Assembly (NCBI RefSeq): GCF_007565055.1
Contig: NC_044564.1
Location: 82,480,563-82,544,562, forward strand
Reading direction: 5' to 3'
DNA length: 64,000 nt
Source: Rhinopithecus roxellana
Taxonomy: Eukaryota > Chordata > Mammalia > Primates > Cercopithecidae
Every line of letters starts with the position of its first letter. The first letter of the stretch is position 1. A model generated the notes under the pieces. The model searched no databases, had not been told where the DNA came from, and saw only the letters and a program-made list of their open reading frames with translations. Below are positions 47,322-60,048 of the stretch, piece by piece. The position numbers were made by a program, and so were the translations under genes.

Positions 47322-49364
47322 TTCCTTAATTGATTTATCAGCTATGTCTTTGTAACTTTTAATTTAGTAACTTAAGAAGACTTCAGTTTTTTTCTGATGT
47401 TATCTGTTCTTTATTTTGTGTGCTTAGTATTCTCCTTAAACTATGAGTACATTAATCAGAAATGTTACTGTTTAATTTTCTCTTCTCTTTTCTCTTTATT
47501 AAATTTCATTTTTTATTTGTTGATTTTGATTTTCAACTTTTATGTCTGTGAATCTGCTCAATTGTTTAATTACCCAGGCTATCTACTGAAATTTAAGAAA
47601 GAACTAGTGTTGTTTTCTAAATCTCTAGTTTCCACAATGATGTTTCCCAGTGGCTCTCTCCCCTAAATTTTTCTGATTTGCAAGTTAAACTATTCATGAA
47701 ATTTGTTGACATAATCTATAACATTCTACTACATCATAAAGACATCTTGAAATCTACCAATTATTAAGCTTTTTGGTTATGTCAAAAAGATAAATACATA
47801 AATTTAACATTAAAACTGCTATTTGAATGATAGCCATTTCCCAATTTATTTCTAGAATTCAGAGAAAATCACTTAGCAGCTCACAGGATAATGTAATGTT
47901 CTAATTACACAAATTAATAAACTCAATGCATAAAAGATATATCTAGATATACTTAGTTTTCTTAACTAAATCTTTGTAATACTTAGTGTTAGCCCACAAA
48001 GCAGTGTCAGAACAAAAATTACTCTTGCTCAGAAATGAAAGACCTTCTCTCTGTTAATTATTAAAAAGGCAAAAACAGGAACTCTTACAAAAAAAAAGAA
48101 AAACCAATGTCACAAATTTTCAGCAGCAGTTACCACTTGTGATTAATAAAATATAGTTAGAACAAAATCTTGCATTCCTCACCAATGCCTAAATGTCTTT
48201 AACCATTTAAAGGCTTTATTTCCATTAGTTACTTTATAGTACTGAGAATCACTGGGATTTTGATGTGTATATATGCAATAAATTTATGTATCTTTTCTCA
48301 TTTAGAAGGTCTGAATCTGATCAATGGGAAGTTTGTGAATTATTGCATTTATATGTATATTTGCTTTAATATTAACAAAGGGGTGAAAATACGGAATTTT
48401 TATGTGTTTAAATTCATGAGAATGAGAAAGTTTGTAATGACCTTTAAAAGATAGTTCGAAAGCATGGAGTAGACAACACTGCTAGAAATTCAACAAGTTT
48501 GGCAACGCCACAAGACAAAGCACTAAAATCAAATTCACTTTTTCCAATTCGTTACATTTGATAAAACTTCAGAAACTATTGTGATTTTAATTTGGAGGTA
48601 GATATTGCATTCTTTTTAAATAAAATCTCCGTTTGATATTTTACCCATGTAAATTTAGAAATTAAACCATTTTCCCATAAATGATTCAGACATCTTTTTT
48701 CTTAGTTAGATAAAATTAAAGTATCAGTTAGATGAAAATTTGTGTGATATTTTCAAAATTACCTAAGAAAAACTTTTATGTAAGTATACCTACGTATTAA
48801 CTATAAATTCTCAATAAAGTTTGCTAAATATTTAAGACTGAATATCATTTTGTGTGAGGAGAAAAATAAATATCTTAGGTTATATAAACCCTGTCTTTTT
48901 ATCTTAATGAGAAAAGAGAAAAGGACATGTCTTCTTTCAACCATTAAAAAGCTTATAAAGTTGTTTAAGTTTGAAATTTATACTTATGAGTGACATTTTG
49001 GCTTTTACCTCTGTATTTGTGTTTAATAGCAAAATTTTGGGAATATAAAAGTATGGCGTATCATTATCATTAAGAAAATAATAAAAAAAAGAAAAAGAAA
49101 AATACTCTGATTTGGTTCTTTATGAACAATTGGTCAGGACAGCATAAAGCAAATGTTTAGTTTTGCTTTAGGTTGAGAATGTAGGGAGCATTAATATCAG
49201 AACTGAATGAATGCAGTTATCAATATACAGATTTTGTAAGAAATCTGCACATTCAGCACAAGTATCCCAAAACTTAAAGTAACATTTTTAAAAAAGTGAG
49301 AAGTAAAAAAGTGAAAAAAAAAATTAAAGTACCAGATATTTTTTCTGAATACTTGGATTTTATC
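47322..49364. other. Unassigned AT-rich stretch
   Basis: About 2 kb with no gene and no recognised repeat. A-rich simple sequence near 49078-49105. Confidence 0.35.
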
Positions 49365-49500
49365 ACAAAACAAAGAGAGAAATATTTATGCCTTTGGGGA
49401 GTTTACATTCTATTGGGGGAAGAGAGTAAAAAACACAATAAATATAATAAGTATGTGATAGAAGGTGGTAAGCACTATGTTAAGAAGAAAAAATAATGGA
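49365..49500 (+). repeat. Fragment of ancient interspersed repeat
   Basis: 'tttatgcctttggggagtttacattctattgggggaagagag', 'aacacaataaatataataagtatgtgatagaaggtggtaagcactatgttaagaagaaaaaataatgg' match the 'cctcatggagcttacattctagtggg...gtgataagtgctatgaagaaaa' ancient consensus also seen at 44490-45390. Confidence 0.5.
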
Positions 49501-50714
49501 ATAGATTAAGGATGCAATCTGAAATTCCCCATACAAACAAAAATGTATTTATAATATATATATAGGTATAGTTTTAATAATAAAACCTACTCTTTTATGT
49601 AAATGAAATACTATATAAGGAAATAAATATAATATGTCTGGTACATGACATTACTTAAATCAGTGAAAAAATAATTTTTTTCCATCAAGGTAACAAAAAT
49701 CTTGTTTGCTTATGTGCAGTCTTTCACTGGAAATTGCTCTCTTTATTCATTTCTCAGTATAATTATGTATATTCAGCTAAAAATCACTTTTTCCTCCTTA
49801 AGAAAAAACATCGGTTTTGAAAGGTGGATTCAATTATTAAACCTTTATATTATTAAGATATGATATATATGTGTGTATATCTACATATGTAAACATTCAT
49901 ATTTGTATATATGTATGAATACACATACACTCATACTACTTGTCTTTTATAGGAGGCAAAGAGAATTAAAATGCACTAATGTAGAAATATAAAATTTGAT
50001 CCCTAATCTCCATTTCCTTCAAGGTAGCACTTTTACAGAATCACATGAAAAAATAATGACATCATGAGAATTTTTGACATCACGCCAAGAACCAGTGTAA
50101 ATTGAAATAAAAATGTATGAAAATACCACATTACCTCAAAATTCTAAGATAATCATTCTGTACTGATTCTATTTACTTCCCTGAAAACCACACTATCAGA
50201 AACATTAACAATCTTTATTTTTGTTAAGCAAAGATTAACCTATTAATAGGTGGAAATTAAACTTAGAAAGAATACAAACACATTTAAGATATTTAATATT
50301 TAACATCTGTGTCTGACTAACAGATATTTACCTTTTCTTTCTTTCCAACTACACTGCCATAAAAATATAGATAATAATTTTGTTGATAATATTTATAACA
50401 ATGGCATAAAACCAGAAAGTATAGTCCAGAATATGAGAATAATAAAAAATGTATGAAGTGAAAAATAATTAAAAGATGACCATCATCATAATAAAGAAAC
50501 TATATTCCTATAGGTGTGGAAATAGAATATATAAAAATGTATCTTTTCAGCAAAATTTTAGAATTTATCCAAAGTGTTTGAGGAACTTAGAGAAAGAGTG
50601 AGTTATAGGCAATTTATCCTCAAAGACATTAAGGAAAATCCAGATAGTCTTTCCCACACTTTCAGTGCTATTTCCATCTTTAAGAGCTTTTAAATGTCTC
50701 CTTCTCTGAGAAAG
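49501..50714. other. Unassigned AT-rich stretch with TA/TG simple sequence
   Basis: No gene. 49855-49935 is (TA/TG)-rich simple sequence ('tatatatgtgtgtatatctacatatg'). Confidence 0.4.
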
Positions 50715-50800
50715 GTGCCCAATAATATTAAATTCCACGAGGACTGACACCATATCTTCCTTGTTAATCATTGCAACCACAGCTCATAACAAAATAACTG
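50715..50800 (+). mobile_element. L2 LINE fragment
   Basis: 'aatattaaattccacgaggactgacaccatatcttccttgttaatcattgcaaccacagc' resembles the L2 3' region (ttccttgaggacagggaccatgtctt...caccattgtatccccagc). Confidence 0.5.
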
Positions 50801-50804
50801 TGTG

Positions 50805-51420
50805 GCAGGGTTAATTATGTCAACCTAGTGAAGCTGGAACAAATTGCCCAGAATCCCCTTTCTTGCCTAATTTTAGATTCATATAGACTACAAGAGATGT
50901 TGTGGTCTTCATTTGGAAGGGTGAGTGAAGCTGCAGCCATTGAAGCTGCATCCAGTGAAGCTGCAGTTTTACACACAGAAAATCAATGAAGAGCAGAAGA
51001 TCATTGTCATTTGTGTGTCATTTCCGCTGGCTCAAAGGAGAGCAACAGGATCTACAACTCCTATAACTCTGACCAGATCTTCAGCTTAAGATGCTCTGAT
51101 TTTTGGGCCTAGCATCATGTAAGAATTCAGCATCTCTTGTAGGACACCTGGAGCACTGAAGTTGGAGGATTGAAAGAGGTGAAATACCATCATAAGTTCC
51201 AACTGTCCTTACAGTTTTCAGAACAGCCTAGCCAATTCTGGTTTGTTCTTGCTTCCCTAATTTACATCCAATTTCTGCTCCCAACAGTCTGCTCAGAACT
51301 AGACAAAGAAACATAGCCTGGCTGGCATAGCCCTTTTAACCAGGCTGCTCCATTGAGTAAAGTAAAATCCCTACACTGAAACTCTGATTTTGTATAAATT
51401 GCTTGGTGCTCTAGATGAAC
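50805..51420 (+). repeat. Old LTR-like interspersed repeat, family unassigned
   Basis: It opens with 'gggttaattatgtcaacctagtgaagctgg', related in style to the 'gataattttatgtgtcaacttgac' opening of the repeat at 54005. Composition is more balanced than in its flanks. A local triple 'gtgaagctgcag' motif lies at 50925-50966. No ORF. I am unsure of the class. Confidence 0.35.
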
Positions 51421-52454
51421 CATCACTGATTTAATCTAATTTTAGATTTTCAATAAGTATTAATTATATTAATGAATAAATCCTTAAGAGAATTTCTGCA
51501 TTTCTAGTGTCTAGAATGGAGACTGTCACAGAGTGTGACATCAGAAATTATTTGTAAACAAATGTAAAATAAATGAATAAGCTAATCAATCAATAAATAA
51601 ATGAGAGTCCCCATCAGAGGACAAATTAAAGTAGGATACAGGAAACCTTGGAGAAGATTGTTATGATTTATTTCTACTAAGAGATCCTTTAGCATATAAT
51701 AAAAGAACAATATAAAACATTGGTTTGAGAAATAATGATGAAGGAATTGAATTTTTCCTATTATGCTATTTACTTACCCTGTTCATCTATTTATAAAAGA
51801 ATTAGTAAAATAAAATACTTGAGACAATGTCGTTTTTACATGTTATTAAATTCATTATGTGATAGTCGCAGTTTGAAATTCTCAATGAAATATTGATTTT
51901 TCTGAATAACTGTAAATATAGTAATTATTGTAAAAGCACTAAGAACTGTGTCAAAACCCTGGATGTCTTACTTGATATAAGAAAGGATTTATGCTTAAAT
52001 AAAACAGTTTAAAAATATTTGGAGCAGAGTTTCACGTCAGGATAATGTTTGTCTTGATACTATATATCTAAATGCATTTAAATGCATTAAGTCATGGTGC
52101 TGGAAAACAGTAAAAATGTTGACCTGCCTTATTCTAGTGAACACATCAACTAGTAATAATAGACATTGTTCTAAGGAGAAATCTAGACAGCCTTCTTATA
52201 AATGGTAAAGTACTGTGTAACTCTGATAGCTCTTGTCTTGAAAACAGCATAAAAGAAACTCAACTTACATGAAAATAAGCTTTTTATGATAAATGTCTCC
52301 ATAAGACAATCGTCTCTATTTAAAGTGCAGTTCAAATTATCTTTTTCATTAATTTGAAAAGTAAGTATATACAAGCAAAAGTATTAATACTAATTCAAAT
52401 GGAAAAACTAAATGTTTCATCTACAACATTATGATAAGCAAAGCCAAGTTTAGA
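51421..52454. other. Unassigned AT-rich stretch, possible L2 ends
   Basis: 'aataagtattaattatattaatgaataaat' (51450) and 'gtgtctagaatggagactgtcacagagtg...aaataaatgaataa' (51510-51590) have L2-3'-end character at low confidence. Nothing else is recognised. Confidence 0.35.
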
Positions 52455-52815
52455 ATCGTAAGGTGAAATATTATTGAGCAATAAAAATAAGATGAACCAT
52501 TGCCATTTACGGCAATGTGGATAAATATCACAAGCATAATATTGAGCAAAGAAGTCCAGTCACAAAATACTGTACACTCTATGCTTTGGATTAAATAAGT
52601 TTCAAAATGGACAGACAGATGACATTATTGTAAGTCAGGATAGAGGTTAGCCTTTCTTAGGTATTGATGACTGTAAGGAGCAACAAGGGAACTTTCTAGG
52701 TTAGCAATACTATTTTTTCTGTTTATGTCCATTTTTTTGAAAAACCTATTGGTTGTGTACTTACATTTTGTACATTTTTATATGCATATTGTAGTCTAAT
52801 ATAATATTTTAAATA
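52455..52815 (+). mobile_element. L1M 3' end
   Basis: 'aaatattattgagcaataaaaataagatgaaccattgcc', 'gataaatatcacaagcataatattgagcaaagaagtccagtcac', 'ctgtacactctatgc' and 'ggatagaggttagcc' follow the L1M ORF2 end and 3'UTR consensus in sense orientation. Confidence 0.7.
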
Positions 52816-53514
52816 TGTGCAAAGAGAAGAAAATAATATTTGTCTCATAGCAAAGACGACTCAAGATTTCTAAGATATATTTCAAAAATGTATTTTCTAT
52901 TAGATAAATTAACTTCGTAATCATTAAGACTATCATGCACCCTTTTAAAAACTATATATGCATTTAAAATTATGCACAGAGTTGATGCCCATTATCTAGA
53001 TAATTTTCCCTGATTTAATAAAATTTGGATGTTTAAGTAGCCAAATATAAAATTTTCTCCCAGTGTATGAATTATACATAAATAATTTCAACTCATCATT
53101 GTTTGGTGTACAAGTTTCCCCTTAATGATTTAAACTGGTTAATTGCTCTTTAATGAATTTTAAATCAAGTTGGTTATTTATAAGCGTTGACACAATTTTT
53201 TAAAATACCCAGCAGATATAATTTTCTAACAATGTTTAGATGAAGAATCTTCAGATAAAGCACAATTATTTTTAAAATAATTCTCATTTCCTTTATGTGG
53301 AAAAACCATGATGCCTCAAGAAATTACCTTGCTTAAAATTATGGAAAATGGTCATAATATGTTAAACACACTTACTTTCAAGCAGAAGAACAAATACTTG
53401 TGTAATAAAAGTGAGGCATATCTCAGGCTACATATGGAGACCCCTCCAGTCTCACCAAGGTCATCCCAAGCTCCAAGGAAAATGCAACTATATAAGCATA
53501 GCATAAGTGGAGGA
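52816..53514. other. Unassigned AT-rich stretch
   Basis: No gene. A short + frame (53308-53532) has no recognisable product. Confidence 0.35.
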
Positions 53515-53700
53515 TCAGCTGCATGGTTTTAGAGGCCCAGTGCAAAATGAAAAATGTGTACTTTTGTTCAAATATTATGAAAAAGTTTCAAGATGAAGGT
53601 AGCAGAGCATTAAGCCAAGTGCAAAGCCCTCTTAAGAAGGGAGCACCATGGCTGCTTAGGTCACAAACCCATGGACCAGCCCTGCATAAGGGTTTTGCCC
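53515..53700 (+). repeat. Interspersed repeat, possibly a DNA-transposon relic
   Basis: 'gaggcccagtgcaaaatgaaaaatgtg', 'ttcaaatattatgaaaaagtttcaagatg', 'agcagagcattaagccaagtgcaaagccct' and 'acccatggaccagccctg' match a dispersed mammalian repeat I recognise by phrase but cannot name. Non-coding. Confidence 0.45.
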
Positions 53701-54004
53701 CCTACAGCTTTTTCTCCTCACATCACTCTTTTTTAAAAAATTCAAAACGGCAATGATAATATACAAATTAAGGGAAAAATGCTTTGGTTTGGCATTATTT
53801 CAAGCCTTTAATTTTAGCCACAAATATATGTTGCAACATTTTCTTCTCTCAGAACAATTCTTCAATTGAATATTTATAGGCCGTGGGCTACATAAATCTT
53901 TATTTCTGCTTTTATCCCCATTACCTACATCCTAGCCACCTGCTTACCTACCTACTTAAAGTCCAGCCATTTAAATGTTCTAATTTTCAATCACAAGACT
54001 AAAG

Positions 54005-54410
54005 GCACGTGATGGATAATTTTATGTGTCAACTTGACTGGTCATTTCGGTGCACCTGTGAGGGTGTTTCTGGGTGAGATTAGCATTTGAATCAGTGAAC
54101 TCAGTGAAGCAGGTTGCCTTTCCGAATGTAGATGGACACCTTCCAATCCATCAAGGGCCAGGATGGAACAAAAGTTGGGGAAGAAGAAATTTGACCTTCT
54201 GTTTTTCCTGTTTCACTGATATACTGGGACATCTTATCTCCTCTTCTTCTGCTCTTAGACTAGGTAGGATTTACAACATCAGCTCCCCTAGTTCTCAAGC
54301 CTTCAGATGTGGCAGAATAACACCAATGGCTTTCATGGGTCTTCAGTTTTCAGACAATAAAGCGGGGAGTGTCTCAGTCTTCATAATTATTTGAGCCAAT
54401 TCTTCATAAT
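54005..54410 (+). repeat. Interspersed repeat (LTR-like), family unassigned
   Basis: 'gatggataattttatgtgtcaacttgactgg', 'ctgtgagggtgtttctgggtgagattagcatttgaatcagtgaac', 'gaagcaggttgcctttcc', 'ccaatccatcaagggccaggatggaac' and 'attatttgagccaattcttcataat' are the ordered landmarks of a well-populated mammalian repeat. The open frame at 54074-54394 is within it and is not a gene. Confidence 0.65.
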
Positions 54411-56684
54411 GTATATATGTCTCTATCTCTTTGTAAATACAGGAAGTCCTTATAAACCATGACTGTAACTCAAGTGAAACATTAAGTTTTCAAAGAAGTT
54501 TCTACTCCCCACCCTTCCACTGAACGTCCTTTCCACACTGATACAATGGGAAAGTAACCCTCACCAGTATGTGAAATCTCTCACAGCAGCTTTCCAATTC
54601 TGAAGGAGATATCATCTTGCACCATTTTATCAGAGATAACACAGGATTGGATGAGTAGTTATGAAACTCATTGTAAACAAAAATATGTATGGGTAAAAAT
54701 GATATTCTATTTGAAATACCCAAATAGAGATATCTTAAGGTCTTTGCACAGCCTTCTCCTTAGCAATGCCCAGCTTGATCTTGCCCTCAGACTGTTTCTG
54801 TGGTAGCTAAAAACCTGCTTCTTTTTTTAAGGATATAAGTTGTAAAAATACAAAATGGCTCTCAGTATTGAAATCCAAAGGAAAATTTCAGTTGACATAG
54901 GATAACTACATCATTAAACTTGTATAGAAAAGATAAAGAGATTTCAAAGAAGTGGCAATGTAATGCATATTCAAAGAAAGAACAAAAAGATAGCAAGTAC
55001 AATAATCGACAAAAGAGAAGATTCCTGGATACTATTGACCTTTTTTCTCCTTATTTTCACACTCAGAATTTACCTTTCTTAACAGAAATAACACAACTCA
55101 AAATATGAATGATTTATGAGAAAGCTTGACCATAAATATAATAAACCAAAAGACCTTAATCCTGCAAAAAACACAGAACATTTCAGGCTATGTTTTATGA
55201 GACCATTAATAGATGTCATGGCCAATTGAAGAAAATCCCTTTCTGAGTCTTGTCCCTCAAAGGAATCAGTGTCTGCTTTGTGGCTTTCTGTACTATAATA
55301 CTTTGACATTCATTACAGCTTAATTAATTCAGATTTTTATTTTCTAATAAAAAAAGAAATGTGTAAATATATGGAAGCAGGCTCTGCTAAAATTTTCAAT
55401 GTAAATTTAGGTAAACTCATTATTTTTGAATACCATTAAAGCCTGGTTTTAGAGAACCATTTTAAAGCAGCCCTTCTAATGTAAACATTTTTAATTCTAA
55501 GATAGCCCCTAGTGGATTGTGTGAAGTTCATGTTTTGAAGAAAGATTAAACATAGATTCATGAATATAGAACTGTAATTTTATAAAAGTATTTTATCAAT
55601 AACACATTTATAATTTTAAAAATTGTATCAATATTGGATGGCAAAGAATACTACCTCCTTGTATTTTTCTAAAGCATAAGTAATACCGCTGCCAAATTGA
55701 TACTTCTTAGAGCAATGAGGAAGTTTAATTGACTCTTGCCTTCCAAAGGCAAATATGAAATAAGAATGATATCATTACAACCAAGACTGCCTTTTGATGG
55801 GCTTCTGGGTCAAGTAGGTAGTGCTAGCTCAGGTATTTTAGATTTAAAAAGTATAAATGATATCTGAAGAGAATAGTGAAGTATAGTTATCTAATAAAAT
55901 GTGTTTTAGAAAAGGACTTAAATTCAGAGGCAATTCTGTGTCTCTAGAGTTTATTAGTATTTTTGCAACCATTTTGTTTACAAAGCACAGAGATCATTCA
56001 CTGACAACTTCACACTTTGACCAAATGAAAAAATATTTCACTTTAATAAGCTACCTAAACCTTCAGCATTAATCTTAATCAATAAGGAGTTAAGTCTCAA
56101 GTTATTACCTCAGTAGATCAGTAATATGTAATGCCCTAGAATTTAAATACCATGTAAGAACTGAGACATAATTATGAAACACATTTCTAATATTATCTCA
56201 GGAATTATAAGCATGTTAAATGAGTCATTAAATTAGACATGGAAAAATAGAGATATAAATATTGAAGCAATAGTTTCTTCTTCAGACTTGTCAAATGAGC
56301 ATCCCCACACATCAAATTTCTATCACTAGTGCACAGGAGTGCTCCATCATTTTCTCCAGGGACAAGAGCTCTGCCTGATACTTGTTTTCCTACTTAAGCC
56401 TTATTATTATTAACATTTATTACAATCTAAAGAGAAATATTGAATGACAAAATTACAATTTACTTGAAGCCTTCCAAAGCAATTGGATAATTTATATTTG
56501 TAGCTGATGGTTGATATTTAATGTGTATCTCTGTAGTGAGATAAATTAAAGTAATTTAAAAGAAGAAGAAGTGGAAGTGATGGCAAATGAGGAGGAAATT
56601 TTATTATGGTACTCCTTTCAGGACTTAGCATTTTGCTTGTGTTGCCGGTATGTAGGTAATGATGGTAGGTGTAAGGGTCGTCGT
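54411..56684. other. Unassigned AT-rich stretch
   Basis: About 2.3 kb. No gene and no recognised repeat. Open frames (54502-54723, 54920-55108, 55079-55309) are short and show no family signal. Confidence 0.35.
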
Positions 56685-56915
56685 TGGTGTGACACTGTGT
56701 GCTACTTACTTGCTATGTGAGCTTGGGCCATTTGCTTAAGACTCTCATTGACTCAGTTTTCTCATTTACAAAATGCACATGCTAATACACCTAACTCATT
56801 GGTCTGTGGTAAAATGTATCTGAGTTTATGTAGGTAAGGAATTTAAAACAAGACTTGATTCATATTAAGTATTCTACAAGCGTCAGTTATTTGATTGTTA
56901 TATGTGTTTGGTTTG
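56685..56915 (+). mobile_element. MIR SINE
   Basis: 'ctacttacttgctatgtgagcttgggccatttgcttaagactctcattgactcagttttctcatttacaaaatgcac' is the MIR core. It is followed by 'aatacacctaactcattgg' and a 3' part to about 56915. One of the better preserved ancient elements here. Confidence 0.85.
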
Positions 56916-57445
56916 TGAGTTTATAAAGATAAAAGTATGACATGTCTAAATTTTATTGTTTTACCTAGTTCATACTATCTTCATATAGATATAAACAAAT
57001 TTTATTTCACAAAAGTATTCTCACAAATCACAAAAAATATGCACACACTGCATACTTTTATGCAGTTCATCTCCTGGGTACAGCTTATGATATTCTATTG
57101 CCTGATAGTTACTAGAATAGTTTATCTTTGCCACTGGTTTCAGTAACTGTTAAAGTAATAATTTGAATTTATTAATTAGCTTACTGACTGATGACCCAAG
57201 GGAAAATATACCATAATGTTTCAAGATTCAAGTCTTTTTTCATGTTTTTGTAACATGATGCATTTTGAGTACATGACTTTCACTAGTTTAGATTTCTGAG
57301 CAAGAATAATTGCAAACTTGCATTTTATATTTAAAATAAAGTGTATTACATAAAGGTATAAATGTTACCTATTGAAATTAACTTTAAAATTAATAATAGG
57401 CACAATTGCTTATCATGCAACAAGTGAATTTATTTTTTTTTTTTA
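56916..57445. other. Unassigned AT-rich stretch
   Basis: No gene or recognised repeat. Confidence 0.35.
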
Positions 57446-57460
57446 GATAAATTAGTACCT

Positions 57461-58126
57461 TTTATTATTTATTTATTTACTTTTTTATTATACTTTAAGT
57501 TCTAGGGTACATGTGCACAATGTGCAGGTTTGTTACATATGTATACTTGTGCCATGTTGGTGTGTTGCACCCATCAACTCGTCAGCACCCATCAACTCAT
57601 CATTTACATCAGGTATAACTCCCAATGCCATCCCTCCCCGCTCTCCCCTCGCCATAATAGGCCCCGGTGTGTGATGTTCCCCTTCCAGAGTCCAAGTGAT
57701 CTCATTGTTCAGTTCCCATCTATGAGTGAGAACATGTGGTGTTTGGTTTTCTGTTCTTGCGATAGTTTGCTGAGAATGATGGTTTCCAGCTGCATCCATG
57801 TCCTTACAAAGGACACGAACTCATCCTTTTTTATGGCTGCATAGTATTCCATGGTGTATATGTGCCACATTTTCTTAATCCAGTCTGTCACTGATGGACA
57901 TTTGGGTTGATTCCAAGTCTTTGCTATTGTGAATAGTGCCACAATAAACATACGTGTGCATGTGTCTTTATAGCAGCATGATTTATAATCCTTTGGATAT
58001 ATACCTAGTAATGGGATGGCAGGGTCATATGGTATTTCTAGTTCTAGATCCTTGAGGAATCGCCATACTGGTTTCCACAATGGTTGAGCCAGTTTACAAT
58101 CCCACCAACAGTGTAAAAGTGTTCCT
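57461..58126 (-). mobile_element. 5'-truncated L1PA, reverse strand, with filler at its 5' junction
   Basis: L1 3' end on the reverse strand: an A-tail that has become (TAAA)n-like (57461-57486), the 3'UTR with an eroded polypurine tract, the ORF2 C-terminus (123 open codons, 57709-58080, CWWDC region missing) and truncation at 'gtgtaaaagtgttcc'. A candidate TSD, gataaattagtacct (57446-57460) versus gatatattagtacct (58161-58175), one mismatch, flanks the insertion. Its right copy lies 34 bases beyond the L1 break, leaving non-L1 filler at 58127-58160. Confidence 0.9.
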
Positions 58127-58175
58127 TTTACCTATATTACCTTTATAAAGCTCTGCAAAAGATATATTAGTACCT

Positions 58176-59220
58176 ATGTTCTTTTTGTGAGCTGAGCAAA
58201 ATCAGTTTCAGAAAGAAAAAGATATCCCGAAAGCAGGGGCTAGAAAATTGAAAATCTGAGATTTGAACTGTATCAACTTTACTTCTTTGAAAGATAATAT
58301 TGAATTGTCTAAATCTATCAAAACACAATTAGGTGAGAATTGTGGGCAACGACAGAAAATTATAAACAAAATTGGAAGAAAATGTCATAGTTTAGCATAA
58401 AATTGAGGGAATAAATATCCACTGTATGCAGGTTTTTATAATATGTCTGTCATTCCCCATTATTTCTTTAAATTTTATCTTCAAATGTGTAAAAAATATT
58501 TTCAATCTATGACATATTTTGAAATAACACTTCTTGTTTGTGATACCAATTAAATGTTATAAATTAGCTATTTTTGAATTATATTTTAGGCTTTTGTTTC
58601 CAACAGGCTGATAACATTGCTAACAGTTAGAATCTTACCCATTCTAAAAGCCTTAGATTGTTTTAAATCTACATTACACAAATATATATGAATATATATA
58701 TCCTATTTGACAAAACGTTTATCTAAAACAGATATTAACATATACAATACAAAGATATATTATACACAGTTATGAGTTTTTATTTCAAGAATTAGATATT
58801 ATGCTGACCATCACCTGAAAAACACACAAACTTGATTTCGGGTATTTATTTTCATAGTTGTAAACTTCAGTAATGCATAGTTTTCTATAAATGAGCTTTT
58901 TCACAATTTAAGAAGTGAATTTGACACTTAAAATTGAACTATTTACTACAAACAATTGTTTGCAAATAGCTTTGAAAGTAGCATCTTTCCTTTTTCCCCA
59001 ATATAAATAAATCGTATCATCATGCTACTTTGAATCTATTGCTACATTTCGATGTCACAATATGTGCATTTGTTTTATTTGTATTATGTATTTGTACACA
59101 GCATTTTTGTGGTAGAAACTGAGTGTAAAAGCTAACATGTAAATCTGTGCTAAATTGTAAATTTTAAGTAAGACTATTGGGTTTTATTATGCTATCTATT
59201 ATTAAAATTACCAATATTAT
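58176..59220. other. Unassigned AT-rich stretch
   Basis: No gene or recognised repeat. TA-rich runs occur near 58680-58705. Confidence 0.35.
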
Positions 59221-59224
59221 AAAA

Positions 59225-59445
59225 GCAGGCCATATATATATATATGTACACACACACATTTCTATACATACACGTATACATAGTTTGTATATATGCATAG
59301 TTCTATATTTCTATATATGCATAGTTCCATTACTTTTAATGACAAAACCACAATTACTTTTGCACCAACCTATATATTCACACAAATATGTGTCTATATA
59401 CAGATGTATACATACATACACACACATATTTATATTCTATTGAAT
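59225..59445. repeat. TA/CA-rich simple sequence with an embedded MADE1 half
   Basis: 'catatatatatatatgtacacacacac' on the left and 'atacatacatacacacacatatttat' on the right flank a MADE1 fragment. Imperfect (TA)n/(CA)n/(ATAC)n tracts. Short frames here are simple-sequence translations. Confidence 0.8.
59327..59372. mobile_element. MADE1 (mariner MITE), one half only
   Basis: 'ccattacttttaatgacaaaaccacaattacttttgcaccaaccta' equals the centre plus one terminal inverted repeat of the ~80-bp MADE1 palindrome. The other terminal repeat is absent. The intact end abuts TA, the mariner target. Full MADE1 palindromes are the source of the primate mir-548 hairpins; this half cannot form that hairpin. 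Confidence 0.85.
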
Positions 59446-60034
59446 CACACATATTTATTTGTATGTTTTGTCTTTTGCTTAGATCTTTGCTAATAACACA
59501 TTTTGCCTATTGATTTTTCTTCAGGAAAAAAAGAAAATCACAAACTCATGAAAACCAGCAAAAGTAGCAGGAAAGATTTAGACAGAGTCTTCAAAACAAA
59601 ACATTGATAAACAATACATTTACTCAGTTGAACAATTTCGTAAAATAAATCATTTTAGAGAAATTAATGCCAGCTCAGTTAACACAGTTAAACAAACAAC
59701 TGCAAGTTGGTGTCATGAAACATTACTTATCAGTTGTTTCCACATTACCTTGTCCTTCTAAGAAATGAGGTATCACAGTAGAGATCTGCACACTTACTAT
59801 CTTCAGTGGCACTATTTAGGAATTTTACATTATATTGTTGTTTTATCATTGTTTCTACCCTCACTTAACGTTCCAGTCTCAGCAATTCTCCATCATCTAG
59901 TGAGACATGGACATGCCCTTTCCAATAAATTGGATCCCAGTTCTGGGGTGAGAGGGGCACAGTCTTCACTGAGTGTTTTATCTCAGGCGTAGGAAGAGTG
60001 ACTGGTCTTTATATCTGTTATTCCTATACATAAT
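59446..60034. other. Unassigned stretch
   Basis: No gene. 59820-59995 is less AT-rich and has a + frame with no recognisable product. Confidence 0.35.
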
Positions 60035-60048
60035 TATTTGTACTACTT

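Noticed and set aside
54074..54394. 106-codon + frame as a candidate gene
   Set aside because: It lies entirely within a common interspersed repeat (54005-54410).
59293..59493. Tyr/Ile/His-rich frames at 59.2-59.5 kb
   Set aside because: Translations of TA/CA simple sequence.
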